Assembly (NCBI RefSeq): GCF_020404845.1
Contig: NZ_JAIOJZ010000028.1
Span: 40,417-104,416, forward strand
Length of the DNA: 64,000 nucleotides
From: Streptomyces hyderabadensis
Lineage (GTDB): Bacteria > Actinomycetota > Actinomycetes > Streptomycetales > Streptomycetaceae
Direction: 5' to 3'
The translations under genes were made by a program, and so were the position numbers. Below are positions 48,059-58,544 of this stretch, in pieces (position 1 is the stretch's first letter; every line of letters starts with the position of its first letter). The notes below the pieces were generated by a model. It was not told the DNA's origin, did not search any database, and saw only the letters and a list, made by a program, of their open reading frames with translations.

Positions 48059-49414
48059 CTACCGCGTGTACTCGTCCGCCACGGACAGTGCCGTGTCCAG
48101 GACCGCCAGGCCCTCCTTCAGCTCCGCCTCGGTGATGTTGCACGGCGGGACCACGTGGGTGCGGTTCATGTTCACGAACGGCCACAGGCCGTGTGCCTTG
48201 GCGGAGGCGGCGAACGCCGACATGGGCGCGGCCGCCTGCCCGGTCGCGTTGTAGGGCACCAGGGGCTCCCGGGTCTCCCGGTCCCTCACCAGCTCCAGCG
48301 CCCAGAACATGCCGGTCCCGCGCACCTCGCCCACGCTCGGGTGGCGCTCGGCCAGCTCCCGCAGCGCCGGCTCGACGACCTCGGCGCCGAGCCGTGCCGC
48401 GTGCTCGACGACACCCTCCTCCGCCATCACGTTGATGGTGGCGACGGCGGCGGCGCAGGCCAGCGGGTGCCCGGAGTAGGTCAGTCCGCCGGGGTAGGGC
48501 CGCTCGGCGAAGGTCGCGGCGATCTCGGCGGAGATCGCGACGCCGCCCAGCGGCACATAGCCCGAGTTCACGCCCTTGGCGAAGGTCATCAGGTCGGGCA
48601 CCACGTCGTACAGACCGGCGGCGAACCAGGTACCGGTCCGGCCGAACCCGGCCATGACCTCGTCCAGCACGAACACGATGCCGTACTTGTCGCAGATCTC
48701 GCGGACCCCGGCCAGGTAACCGGCCGGCGGCATCATGATCCCCGCGGTGCCCGGGATCGTCTCCAGGACGATCGCGGCGACGGTCCCCGGACCCTCGAAG
48801 GCGATCGTCGTCTCCAGGTGCTCCAGCGCCCGCGCGCACTCCTGCTCCTCGGTCTCGGCGTAGAAGCGCGAGCGGTACAGGAACGGCGCCCAGAAGTGCA
48901 CGACCCCGGCCGTGCCGCTGTCGGAGGCCCAGCGGCGGGGGTCACCGGTGACGTTGACCGCCTGCTGGGTGCCGCCGTGGTACGAGCGGTAGGCGGAGAG
49001 CACCTTGGGACGGCCGGTGTGCAGCCGGGCCATGCGCAGGGCGTGCTCGACGGCGTCGGCGCCGCCGTTGGTGAAGAAGATCTTGTCCAGGTCGCCGGGG
49101 GTGCGCTCGGCGATCAGCCGGGCCGCCTCCGAGCGCGCCTCGACGGCGAACGCGGGCGCGAACGTCGTCATCCGCGCCGCCTGCTCCTGGATCGCGGCGA
49201 CGACCTTGGGGTGCTGGTAGCCGATGTTGGTGTAGACGAGCCCGCTGGAGAAGTCGAGGTAGCGCTTGCCTTCGTAGTCCCAGAAGTACGACCCCTCGGC
49301 GCCGGCGACGGCGAGCGGGTCGATCAGCTCTTGCGCTGACCAGGAGTGGAAGACGTGCGCGCGGTCCGCGGCCTTCACGGCGGCGCCGGCCTGGGGGGAG
49401 GGCTGAGGGGTCAT
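48059..49414 (-). CDS. Class III (omega) aminotransferase
   Basis: A 451-residue PLP enzyme. Conserved parts are HVFHSWSAQELIDPLAVAGA, YFWDYEGKRYLDFSSGLVYT, FFTNGGADAVEHALRMAR, SAYRSYHGGTQQAVNVTG, VLDEVMAGFGRTGTWFA with the cofactor Asp, and the Schiff-base lysine in TFAKGVNSGYVPLGG. The substrate-side motif resembles taurine:pyruvate and beta-alanine:pyruvate aminotransferases. With an FCD-type GntR gene just downstream, a catabolic role for an omega-amino acid is likely. The ATG follows TACCCT-CGGCCGC (reverse strand), another leaderless-type start. The exact amino donor is not known. Confidence 0.88.
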   Translation of the reverse strand: MTPQPSPQAGAAVKAADRAHVFHSWSAQELIDPLAVAGAEGSYFWDYEGKRYLDFSSGLVYTNIGYQHPKVVAAIQEQAARMTTFAPAFAVEARSEAARLIAERTPGDLDKIFFTNGGADAVEHALRMARLHTGRPKVLSAYRSYHGGTQQAVNVTGDPRRWASDSGTAGVVHFWAPFLYRSRFYAETEEQECARALEHLETTIAFEGPGTVAAIVLETIPGTAGIMMPPAGYLAGVREICDKYGIVFVLDEVMAGFGRTGTWFAAGLYDVVPDLMTFAKGVNSGYVPLGGVAISAEIAATFAERPYPGGLTYSGHPLACAAAVATINVMAEEGVVEHAARLGAEVVEPALRELAERHPSVGEVRGTGMFWALELVRDRETREPLVPYNATGQAAAPMSAFAASAKAHGLWPFVNMNRTHVVPPCNITEAELKEGLAVLDTALSVADEYTR

Positions 49415-49421
49415 GCGGCCG

Positions 49422-49427
49422 AGGGTA
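49422..49427 (-). promoter_or_regulatory. -10 box TACCCT of a leaderless promoter
   Basis: On the reverse strand TACCCT-CGGCCGC-ATG precedes the class III aminotransferase; no ribosome binding site is seen. Confidence 0.5.
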
Positions 49428-49633
49428 GATGTCCGCGATGCGGAAACGGAATCGGCGTCCTGTCTGCGGTCGGGGGCTTTCCACGACAGGTTGTCGACGG
49501 ACAGGTCGTCGACGCGTCGCGGGCACCGGGGTCGCCGCCGTTACGGAACCGTGGACAAGCGGCGACTCACCGCGGGGCCGCCCCGCACTATCCTCGCCGT
49601 GTTGTGCAGGTACAGGGGGGAAGGCGGCACGGC

Positions 49634-52039
<2,406 letters not shown>

Positions 52040-52051
52040 AGCAGGGACGTG

Positions 52052-52067
52052 CCCCCGGCGCCGGGGG
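52052..52067. terminator. Perfect palindrome between convergent stops
   Basis: CCCCCGGC-GCCGGGGG, 16 bp without a spacer, lying in the 28 bases between the kinase and SLATT gene stops. It may terminate both, although a loopless stem must open at the tip. Confidence 0.55.
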
Positions 52068-52829
52068 TCAGCGGGGCTCCGGCGGGCGCTGGCGGGGCAT
52101 GTTCGGGCGGGTGCCGTTCTGCGGCGGGACCGGGAACCGGCCGGTGACACCCGTGCCCGCACCGTCCGGACGGGGCCCGTCCGCCGCCGCCGAGGCGTGC
52201 GGACCCAGCGGCGCGGGACCCGGGCGGAAGCACAGCATCCAGTCCGCCGTCTCCGCCCGTACCAGCTCCGTCACGTCCTCCGAGAACCGCCGCAGCACCT
52301 GCAGGCACCGCTCCGCCGCCTCGCCGGCCGTGCCGTCCGCCGGTCCCAGCACCTCCCGCACGCTCTCCGACGCCCAGTCGAACTGCAGCGCCTGGAGCCG
52401 CCGCTGCACCGCCTGCGCCGTGGCCACGTCCCGCATCCACCCGGCCGTGACCCCGAAGTACCGGTCGCCCGCCACGCACGCCACCGCGCACAGCAGCGCC
52501 AGATACCCCCAGGGCGCCACCCCGCCCACCGCCCCGGACAGGTCGAGCAGCGGCAGCGCCGCCCCGGCGACCGCACCCCCCGCGGCCCCGCCCCGCAGCA
52601 GCACGGCACCGCGCCGCTTCCGCACCCGGTCCGCGAGATACCAGTCCGCCGTGTCCAGCGCGCCCCGCTCCACCCACCGGTACAGCTCGTCCAGCCGCTC
52701 GGCGGGCAGGGTCCAGTCCCCGAGGGGAAACGCCCGCCCGGTCAGATCGCCCGGCCGCGCCCCGGTCGTCCCCCCGCCGTCCCGCCCGTGCTGCGGCGGC
52801 CTCTCGGGCTGCATCTCCGGCTGACCCAC
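52068..52829 (-). CDS. SLATT-domain membrane protein
   Basis: A 253-residue protein with the SLATT pattern (SMODS and SLOG-associating 2TM effector): LDELYRWVERGALDTADWYL, then DRVRKRRGAVLLRGGAAGGA, two membrane helices (VAGAALPLLDLSG and WGYLALLCAVACVAGD), RYFGVTAGWMRDVATAQAVQ and a helical tail FDWASESVREVLGPADG and LQVLRRFSEDVTELVRAETA. SLATT proteins are predicted pore-forming effectors in nucleotide-triggered immunity, but this Streptomyces version stands alone without a cyclase, SLOG or TIR gene. GTG 52829 is chosen because AGGGAG lies 6 bases upstream; ATG 52814 has no spacing. The C-terminal 50 residues are Pro-rich. Its genomic neighbours are ybaB-recR (divergent) and a kinase (convergent). 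Confidence 0.8.
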   Translation of the reverse strand: MGQPEMQPERPPQHGRDGGGTTGARPGDLTGRAFPLGDWTLPAERLDELYRWVERGALDTADWYLADRVRKRRGAVLLRGGAAGGAVAGAALPLLDLSGAVGGVAPWGYLALLCAVACVAGDRYFGVTAGWMRDVATAQAVQRRLQALQFDWASESVREVLGPADGTAGEAAERCLQVLRRFSEDVTELVRAETADWMLCFRPGPAPLGPHASAAADGPRPDGAGTGVTGRFPVPPQNGTRPNMPRQRPPEPR

Positions 52830-53099
52830 CCGGCACTCCCTACTGCTCGCCACTGCTCGCCGCACCGCTCGCCGTCCACGAGGACTCATGCGCCGGAACC
52901 CTGCGCCGGAACCCTTCCTACCGCCCAATGGGTGGCGAAGAGCCTGGTTCCGCCGCTTTTCCGCCCGGAAGAGGGCGTTGATCAGGTATAGGGCTCCCCG
53001 GGCATCACTCGAAAGAGTGCTGGGGCGAGGGCTGCCCGGACCACGTAGGCTCGTGCCGAACGGCAAAACCGTCGTGACCGGACGTGATGGGAGCTGAAC

Positions 53100-53447
53100 G
53101 TGATCCCCGGTGGTGGCCAGCCCAACATGCAGCAGCTGCTCCAGCAGGCCCAGAAGATGCAGCAGGACCTGGCGAAGGCCCAGGAGGAACTGGCGCGGAC
53201 CGAGGTCGACGGCCAGGCGGGCGGCGGCCTGGTGAAGGCCACGGTCACCGGCTCCGGCGAGCTGCGCGGCCTCGTCATCGACCCGAAGGCGGTGGACCCG
53301 GAGGACACCGAGACCCTCGCCGACCTCGTCGTCGCCGCCGTCCAGGCGGCCAACGAGAACGCGCAGAACCTCCAGCAGCAGAAGCTCGGCCCGCTCGCCC
53401 AGGGGCTGGGCGGTGGCGGCACCGGCATCCCCGGCCTGCCGTTCTGA
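53100..53447 (+). CDS. YbaB/EbfC nucleoid-associated protein
   Basis: A 115-residue DNA-binding protein of the YbaB/EbfC family, which bridges DNA as a dimer and is nearly always encoded before recR. Seen are NMQQLLQQAQKMQQDLAKAQ (helix 1), TEVDGQAGGGLVKATVTGSG, LVIDPKAVDPEDTETLADLV and a Gly-rich tail. The GTG start follows GGGAG. TAGGCT (53046-53051) is a fair -10 box. 102 bases separate it from recR, and the pair is probably one transcript with the DUF5063 gene. Confidence 0.93.
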   Translation: MIPGGGQPNMQQLLQQAQKMQQDLAKAQEELARTEVDGQAGGGLVKATVTGSGELRGLVIDPKAVDPEDTETLADLVVAAVQAANENAQNLQQQKLGPLAQGLGGGGTGIPGLPF

Positions 53448-53549
53448 CCCAGGAGGATCGATCCGGCCCTTTCCCGGTTCGCCTTCCTCAGACCGCCCGA
53501 AGCCATCTACCGTACGTAGTGCACGAACCTCAGGAAGGACGGCAGTCCG

Positions 53550-54149
53550 TTGTACGAAGGCGTGGTCCAGGACCTCATCGACGAACTCGGGCGACTGCCC
53601 GGCGTCGGTCCCAAGAGCGCGCAGCGGATCGCCTTCCACGTCCTGCAGGCCGAGCCGACCGACGTACGGCGCCTCGCGCAGGCCCTGATGGAAGTGAAGG
53701 CGAAGGTCCGCTTCTGCGCGACCTGCGGGAACGTCGCGCAGGAGGAGCAGTGCAACATCTGCCGCGACACCCGGCGCGATCCTTCCGTCATCTGCGTGGT
53801 GGAGGAACCGAAGGACGTCGTCGCCATCGAGCGCACCCGCGAGTTCCGCGGGCGCTACCACGTGCTCGGCGGCGCGATCAGCCCGATCGACGGGGTCGGC
53901 CCCGACGACCTGCGCATCCGTGAGCTGCTGGCCCGCCTGGCGGACGGCACGGTCGCGGAGCTGATCCTGGCCACGGACCCGAATCTGGAGGGCGAGGCCA
54001 CGGCCACGTACCTCGCCCGCATGATCAAGCCCATGGGCCTCAAGGTCACCCGCCTGGCCAGCGGCCTCCCGGTGGGCGGCGACCTGGAATACGCGGACGA
54101 GGTGACCCTCGGCCGCGCCTTCGAGGGGAGACGACTCCTAGATGTCTGA
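53550..54149 (+). CDS. recR: Recombination mediator RecR
   Basis: RecR works with RecO (and RecF) to load RecA on gapped DNA. The 199-residue protein has the helix-hairpin-helix DNA-binding part LGRLPGVGPKSAQRIAFHVL, the zinc finger CATCGNVAQEEQCNICRD with four Cys, and the Toprim domain with VVEEPKDVVAIERTREF, YHVLGGAISPIDGVGPDDL and ATDPNLEGEATATYLAR. TTG 53550 is the start, preceded by AGGAAGGA at 10 bases. The end overlaps the DUF5063 gene by 8 bases. Confidence 0.97.
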   Translation: MYEGVVQDLIDELGRLPGVGPKSAQRIAFHVLQAEPTDVRRLAQALMEVKAKVRFCATCGNVAQEEQCNICRDTRRDPSVICVVEEPKDVVAIERTREFRGRYHVLGGAISPIDGVGPDDLRIRELLARLADGTVAELILATDPNLEGEATATYLARMIKPMGLKVTRLASGLPVGGDLEYADEVTLGRAFEGRRLLDV

Positions 54150-54801
54150 CGCCACGCTGCACGCGACCGACCAGAACCCGGACGACTTCGCGGTCCAGAT
54201 CGCCGACCAGATCGAGAGCTTCCTGGTGGCCGTCACCGAGGTGGCGAAGGGCGACGAGCCGGACTCGGCCGTTCCCTTCCTGCTCCTGGAGGTCTCCCAG
54301 CTGATGCTGGCCGGCGGCCGCCTGGGCGCCCACGAGGACATCGTCCCGGACGAGCGCTACGAGCCCGACCCGGGCCCGGAACTCGACGTGGACGAGATCC
54401 GGGAGAACCTGGCCCGCATCCTCGACCCGGTCGACGTCTACTCCGAGGTCTTCGACCCCTACGAGCCGCGCAAGGCCCCGGTCCCGGCCCGTATCTCCGA
54501 CGACCTCACCGACGTCATCACCGACCTCCGCCACGGCATGGTCCACTACAAGGCCGGCCGCACCACGGAGGCCCTGTGGTGGTGGCAGTTCTCCTACTTC
54601 TCCAACTGGGGCTCCACCGCCTCCGCGACCCTGCGCGCCCTCCAGTCCGTCGTCGCCCACGTCCGCCTGAACCAGCCCCTGGCGGAGCTGGACGGCCTCG
54701 ACACCGACCAGGACCTCGGCGACGACGCCCTGGAGTCGGAGGCCGGCCGCGTCATGGTCCAGGAGATCGCGGGCCCGCTGGGCCTGCGCCCGGTCACCTG
54801 A
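54142..54801 (+). CDS. DUF5063 family protein
   Basis: A 219-residue acidic protein matching the DUF5063 pattern: FAVQIADQIESFLVAVTEVA, LLLEVSQLMLAGGRLGAHED, LARILDPVDVYSEVFDPYEP, LTDVITDLRHGMVHYKAGRT and ALWWWQFSYFSNWGSTASAT, mostly helical, no membrane segment. It starts within the last codons of recR (8-base overlap), an arrangement conserved in Streptomyces, so it may take part in recombination repair or just share the transcript. No catalytic motif is known to me. Confidence 0.85.
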   Translation: MSDATLHATDQNPDDFAVQIADQIESFLVAVTEVAKGDEPDSAVPFLLLEVSQLMLAGGRLGAHEDIVPDERYEPDPGPELDVDEIRENLARILDPVDVYSEVFDPYEPRKAPVPARISDDLTDVITDLRHGMVHYKAGRTTEALWWWQFSYFSNWGSTASATLRALQSVVAHVRLNQPLAELDGLDTDQDLGDDALESEAGRVMVQEIAGPLGLRPVT

Positions 54802-55122
54802 CGGCACCGGTCGTCCCACGTCCACTCGCGGACGTCCGGTGCGCGGAGCACCACGGGCGTCGGCCTCGCCAGCGGTCCAAAGGGCTGCCCGTCCCACCAG
54901 CCCGGCCTTTCACGTGGCGGGAAGCCACTTGTGAACGTGTGACTCACCGCACTTTCCCGAGTGACCCGCGCCCCGATGGGCATGAGCCACCCCGAACAGT
55001 GGGTGGTCCGGAAGTCTCACCATGCGATATCGCAGGGGGGAAATCCGGACGCTCGGTAAAATGAGCCGACCGCAGTACATATACGTACGTGCGGAAAGAG
55101 ACGGATTGAGCGAGGAGCGCAC
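54802..55122. other. 321-base region upstream of ask
   Basis: No gene. At the left end is a terminator-like hairpin (54805-54841): CACCGG / CCGGTG around ACGTCC / GGACGT. To the right are the 12-bp palindrome TGCGATATCGCA (55023-55034) and a very good -10 box TAAAAT (55057-55062), which should start the ask-asd transcript about 55 bases before the coding region. No clear -35 box precedes TAAAAT, so an activator or a special sigma factor may be needed. Confidence 0.55.
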
Positions 55123-56400
55123 GTGGGCCTTGTCGTGCAGAAGTACGGAGGCTCCTCCGTAGCCGATGCCGAGGGCATCAAGCGCGTCGCCAAGCGGATC
55201 GTGGAAGCGAAGAAGAACGGCAACCAGGTGGTCGCCGTCGTTTCCGCGATGGGCGACACGACGGACGAGCTGATCGATCTCGCCGAGCAGGTTTCCCCGA
55301 TCCCTGCCGGGCGTGAACTCGACATGCTGCTGACCGCCGGAGAGCGTATCTCCATGGCGCTGCTGGCCATGGCGATCAAAAACCTGGGGCACGAGGCCCA
55401 GTCGTTCACCGGCAGCCAGGCCGGGGTCATCACCGACTCCGTCCACAACAAGGCCCGGATCATCGACGTCACGCCCGGCCGCATCCGCACCTCGGTCGAC
55501 GAGGGCAACGTCGCCATCGTGGCCGGCTTCCAGGGCGTCAGCCAGGACAGCAAGGACATCACCACGCTGGGCCGCGGCGGGTCCGACACCACGGCCGTCG
55601 CCCTCGCCGCCGCGCTCGACGCGGACGTCTGCGAGATCTACACGGACGTCGACGGCGTGTTCACCGCCGACCCGCGCGTGGTGCCGAAGGCGAAGAAGAT
55701 CGACTGGATCTCCTTCGAGGACATGCTGGAGCTCGCTGCCTCCGGCTCCAAGGTGCTGCTCCACCGTTGCGTGGAGTACGCCCGCCGGTACAACATCCCG
55801 ATCCACGTGCGGTCCAGCTTCAGCGGACTGCAGGGCACGTGGGTCAGCAGCGAGCCGATCAAGCAAGGGGAAAAGCACGTGGAGCAGGCGCTCATCTCCG
55901 GAGTCGCGCACGACACCTCCGAGGCCAAGGTCACGGTTGTCGGCGTGCCCGACAAGCCGGGCGAGGCGGCCGCGATCTTCCGCGCCATCGCCGACGCCCA
56001 GGTCAACATCGACATGGTCGTGCAGAACGTGTCCGCCGCTTCCACCGGCCTGACGGACATCTCCTTCACGCTGCCGAAGAGCGAGGGCCGCAAGGCCATC
56101 GACGCGCTGGAGAAGAACCGCCCGGGCATCGGCTTCGACTCCCTGCGCTACGACGACCAGATCGGCAAGATCTCCCTGGTCGGCGCTGGGATGAAGAGCA
56201 ACCCGGGCGTCACCGCCGACTTCTTCACCGCGCTCTCCGACGCCGGGGTGAACATCGAGCTGATCTCGACCTCCGAGATCCGCATCTCGGTCGTCACCCG
56301 CAAGGACGACGTGAACGAGGCCGTGCGCGCCGTGCACACCGCCTTCGGGCTCGACTCCGACCGCGACGAGGCCGTGGTCTACGGAGGCACCGGACGCTGA
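55123..56400 (+). CDS. ask: Aspartokinase, alpha subunit
   Basis: Phosphorylates aspartate, the first step to lysine, methionine, threonine and diaminopimelate. The 425-residue protein is the class II two-subunit type. The kinase domain has LVVQKYGGSSVADAEGIKRV, VVAVVSAMGDTTDELIDLA, GFQGVSQDSKDITTLGRGGS and EIYTDVDGVFTADPRVVP. Two ACT domains follow (VGVPDKPGEAAAIFRAIAD and KSNPGVTADFFTALSDAGVN), which usually bind lysine plus threonine. The GTG start follows GAGGAG. asd overlaps its last base. The internal start at 55879 gives the separate beta subunit. Confidence 0.97.
   Translation: MGLVVQKYGGSSVADAEGIKRVAKRIVEAKKNGNQVVAVVSAMGDTTDELIDLAEQVSPIPAGRELDMLLTAGERISMALLAMAIKNLGHEAQSFTGSQAGVITDSVHNKARIIDVTPGRIRTSVDEGNVAIVAGFQGVSQDSKDITTLGRGGSDTTAVALAAALDADVCEIYTDVDGVFTADPRVVPKAKKIDWISFEDMLELAASGSKVLLHRCVEYARRYNIPIHVRSSFSGLQGTWVSSEPIKQGEKHVEQALISGVAHDTSEAKVTVVGVPDKPGEAAAIFRAIADAQVNIDMVVQNVSAASTGLTDISFTLPKSEGRKAIDALEKNRPGIGFDSLRYDDQIGKISLVGAGMKSNPGVTADFFTALSDAGVNIELISTSEIRISVVTRKDDVNEAVRAVHTAFGLDSDRDEAVVYGGTGR
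55879..56400 (+). CDS. Aspartokinase, beta subunit from an internal start
   Basis: GTG 55879 lies in the ask frame and is preceded by AAGGGGA at 7 bases. It would give a 173-residue protein made of the two ACT domains. In Corynebacterium glutamicum and Bacillus the aspartokinase beta subunit comes from just such an internal start and is about 160-172 residues. The alpha2-beta2 enzyme binds feedback inhibitors at the alpha-beta interface. Context and spacing make the same arrangement likely here. Confidence 0.75.
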   Translation: MEQALISGVAHDTSEAKVTVVGVPDKPGEAAAIFRAIADAQVNIDMVVQNVSAASTGLTDISFTLPKSEGRKAIDALEKNRPGIGFDSLRYDDQIGKISLVGAGMKSNPGVTADFFTALSDAGVNIELISTSEIRISVVTRKDDVNEAVRAVHTAFGLDSDRDEAVVYGGTGR

Positions 56401-57488
56401 TGTCCGCCGTGCACGACACCGGCCCGGACGGCGGCCGCACCGGCAGGCCCACGCTCGCCGTCGTGGGCGCGACCGGCGCCGTCGGCTCGGTCATGCTCCA
56501 GATCCTGTCCCAGCACGCGGACGTCTGGGGCGACATCCGCCTGATCGCCTCCCCGCGCTCGGCCGGCCGCAAGCTGGCCGTGCGCGGGGAGGAGGTCGAG
56601 GTCGTCGCGCTCAGCGAAGAAGCCTTCGACGGGGTCGACGTCGCCATGTTCGACGTGCCCGACGAGGTCTCCGCGCAGTGGGCGCCGATCGCCGCCGCCA
56701 AGGGTGTGGTGGTGGTCGACAACTCCGGCGCGTTCCGGATGGACCCGGACGTGCCGCTCGTCGTGCCCGAGGTCAATCCGCACGCGGTGCGGATGCGGCC
56801 GCGCGGGATCGTCGCCAACCCGAACTGCACCACGCTGTCCATGATCGTGGCGCTGGGCGCGCTGCACGCCGAGTTCGGGCTGCGCGAGCTGGTCGTCTCC
56901 TCGTACCAGGCGGTCAGCGGGGCCGGCCGGGACGGCGTGGACACGCTGCGCCGGCAGCTGTCGCTGGTGGCCGGGACGGAGCTGGGGACCCACCCCGGTG
57001 ACGTGCGGCGGGCCGTCGGCGACGACACCGGGCCGTTCCCGGAGCCGGTCGCGCTGAACGTCGTACCGTGGGCCGGGTCGCTGCGGGAGGACGGCTGGTC
57101 CTCGGAGGAGATGAAGGTGCGGGACGAGTCCCGCAAGATCCTCGGACTGCCGCGGCTGCCGGTCGCCGTGACCTGCGTACGGGTCCCCGTGGTCACCACC
57201 CACTCGCTGACCGTCCACGCCCGCTTCGAGAGCGAGGTCACGGTCGAGGGGGCCCGGGAGATCCTGGCCACCGCGCCGGGCGTCGTCCTCTTCGACAACC
57301 CGGCCGCAGGGGAGTTCCCGACGCCCGCGGACGCGGTCGGCACCGACCCGACCTGGGTCGGCCGGGTGCGCCGGGCGCTGGACGATCCGACCGCGCTGGA
57401 ACTCTTCGTCTGTGGGGACAATCTGCGCAAGGGCGCCGCCCTGAACACCGCGCAGATCGCGGAGCTGGTGGCGGCCGAGTTCGGCTGA
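56400..57488 (+). CDS. asd: Aspartate-semialdehyde dehydrogenase
   Basis: NADPH-dependent reduction of aspartyl phosphate, second step of the aspartate pathway. The 362-residue protein has the nucleotide motif VVGATGAVGSVMLQIL, SPRSAGRKLAVRGEEVEVV, DNSGAFRMDPDVPLVVPEVN, the catalytic Cys in IVANPNCTTLSMIVALG, SSYQAVSGAGRDGV and the substrate-binding THSLTVHARFE. The ATG uses the last base of the ask stop (TGATG), so the genes are coupled. GGAGG lies about 12 bases upstream. A hairpin follows at 57614. Confidence 0.96.
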   Translation: MSAVHDTGPDGGRTGRPTLAVVGATGAVGSVMLQILSQHADVWGDIRLIASPRSAGRKLAVRGEEVEVVALSEEAFDGVDVAMFDVPDEVSAQWAPIAAAKGVVVVDNSGAFRMDPDVPLVVPEVNPHAVRMRPRGIVANPNCTTLSMIVALGALHAEFGLRELVVSSYQAVSGAGRDGVDTLRRQLSLVAGTELGTHPGDVRRAVGDDTGPFPEPVALNVVPWAGSLREDGWSSEEMKVRDESRKILGLPRLPVAVTCVRVPVVTTHSLTVHARFESEVTVEGAREILATAPGVVLFDNPAAGEFPTPADAVGTDPTWVGRVRRALDDPTALELFVCGDNLRKGAALNTAQIAELVAAEFG

Positions 57489-57872
57489 ACCGGGATCAGC
57501 GAGGCAAAACCCCCCGGACGCTGTGGGTTTCCTTTGTAGGATCCATGGTCGAGATGTGATCCGGAAGTTGGTCCGGACTACTTGTACCGGGCAGCCGTGC
57601 CGTCAGAGGATTTCCTCCCCGCCCTCCGCAACCGCGCGAGCGGCGGGGAGCGTCTTTGCGGTCACCCCTTCGGGGCGCGGGGCGCGGGTCGGCGTGGGGA
57701 CGCCGAGGGCGGGCGTGGGGACGCCCGTTCACATGGACACAGGGGAAGAGCGGACGATGAGGGCCTATGACGCACCGTCAGCCGGGTGGCCGCCCAGACG
57801 GCTGTCCGGCGGACCCGGGAACGTGACGCCCGGCACGTACAACCCTCTCGGGGTCGGACGTGTCCAACTGGC
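57489..57872. other. 384-base region between asd and the ECF sigma factor gene
   Basis: Contains a terminator (57614-57649), two copies of a GTGGGGACGCC element near 57694-57727, and a TCCGGAAGTTGGTCCGGA repeat pair. It also contains the start of a possible small open frame (57757). No -35/-10 pair is certain. Confidence 0.4.
57614..57649 (+). terminator. Hairpin terminator after asd
   Basis: CTCCCCGCC / GGCGGGGAG, perfect 9-bp arms with an 18-base loop, followed by CGTCTTT. Confidence 0.6.
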
Positions 57873-57981
57873 GTGGCAGAGGTTCTCGAATTCACCGCAG
57901 GCACGCGGGGCGCGGCACTGCGCCCTCCGGTCCGGTCCGTCCGTCCCCGTGTGGCCGGTCCGGCCGGTGGCATGCCGGTGA
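57757..57981 (+). CDS. Possible short frame overlapping the sigma factor start
   Basis: A 74-residue frame beginning MRAYDAPSAGWPPRRLSGGP. It has a good binding site (AGGGGAAGAGCGG) at the right distance, which the sigma gene lacks. It overlaps the first 109 bases of the sigma factor gene in another frame and ends at TGA 57979-57981, close to an in-frame ATG of the sigma gene (57972). It could be a coupling or leader peptide; the protein itself has no recognised feature and may be spurious. Confidence 0.3.
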   Translation: MRAYDAPSAGWPPRRLSGGPGNVTPGTYNPLGVGRVQLAWQRFSNSPQARGARHCALRSGPSVPVWPVRPVACR

Positions 57982-58544
57982 TCGCGCCGATGCCCGCAGC
58001 GCGGCCGGCCCGCATATCGAACCAGCGCGACGGCGCCGAGGACGCGGCGGCGGGCACCACCGTCGACCACCTCACCGAGACCTACCGGGCGCACTACCGC
58101 TCGCTGCTCGGCCTCGCCGCCCTGCTCCTCGACGACACGGCCTCCTGCGAGGACGTGGTCCAGGAGGCCTTCATCCGGGTGCACTCGGCGCGCAAACGCG
58201 TCCGTGACCCGGAGAAGACCCTGGCCTACCTGCGTCAGACGGTCGTCAACCTCTCGCGCTCGGCGCTGCGCCGCCGCATCCTCGGCCTCAAGCTCCTCTC
58301 CAAGCCCATGCCGGACATGGCGAGCGCGGAGGAGGGCGCCTACGACCAGCTGGAGCGCGACTCCCTGATCAAGGCGATGAAAGGGCTCCAGCGCCGGCAG
58401 CGCGAGGTGCTGGTCCTGCGCTACTTCGCCGACATGACGGAGGCGCAGGTCGCCGAGACGCTCGGCATATCCCTGGGCTCGGTCAAGGCGTACGGGTCGC
58501 GCGGGATCGCGGCGCTCAGGGTGGCCATGGAGGCTCCGGCATGA
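57873..58544 (+). CDS. ECF RNA polymerase sigma factor
   Basis: A 223-residue sigma-70 family ECF factor. Region 2 is YRAHYRSLLGLAALLLDDTA, SCEDVVQEAFIRVHSARKRV and LAYLRQTVVNLSRSALRRR; region 4 is LQRRQREVLVLRYFADMTEA and VAETLGISLGSVKAYGSRGI. About 75 Ala/Pro/Arg-rich residues precede region 2. The start is uncertain: GTG 57873 (VAEVLEFTAG) is taken because it resembles related proteins, while ATG 57972 would give a 190-residue protein and GTG 57786 a longer one. It overlaps the downstream membrane-protein gene by 4 bases (ATGA), typical for a sigma factor and its regulator or target. Confidence 0.9.
   Translation: MAEVLEFTAGTRGAALRPPVRSVRPRVAGPAGGMPVIAPMPAARPARISNQRDGAEDAAAGTTVDHLTETYRAHYRSLLGLAALLLDDTASCEDVVQEAFIRVHSARKRVRDPEKTLAYLRQTVVNLSRSALRRRILGLKLLSKPMPDMASAEEGAYDQLERDSLIKAMKGLQRRQREVLVLRYFADMTEAQVAETLGISLGSVKAYGSRGIAALRVAMEAPA

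Noticed and set aside
52837..53099. Signal recognition particle RNA gene near ybaB-recR
   Set aside because: In some bacteria it lies by dnaX-ybaB-recR, but there is no dnaX here and I could not find the conserved GGAAGCAGG-type loop sequence.
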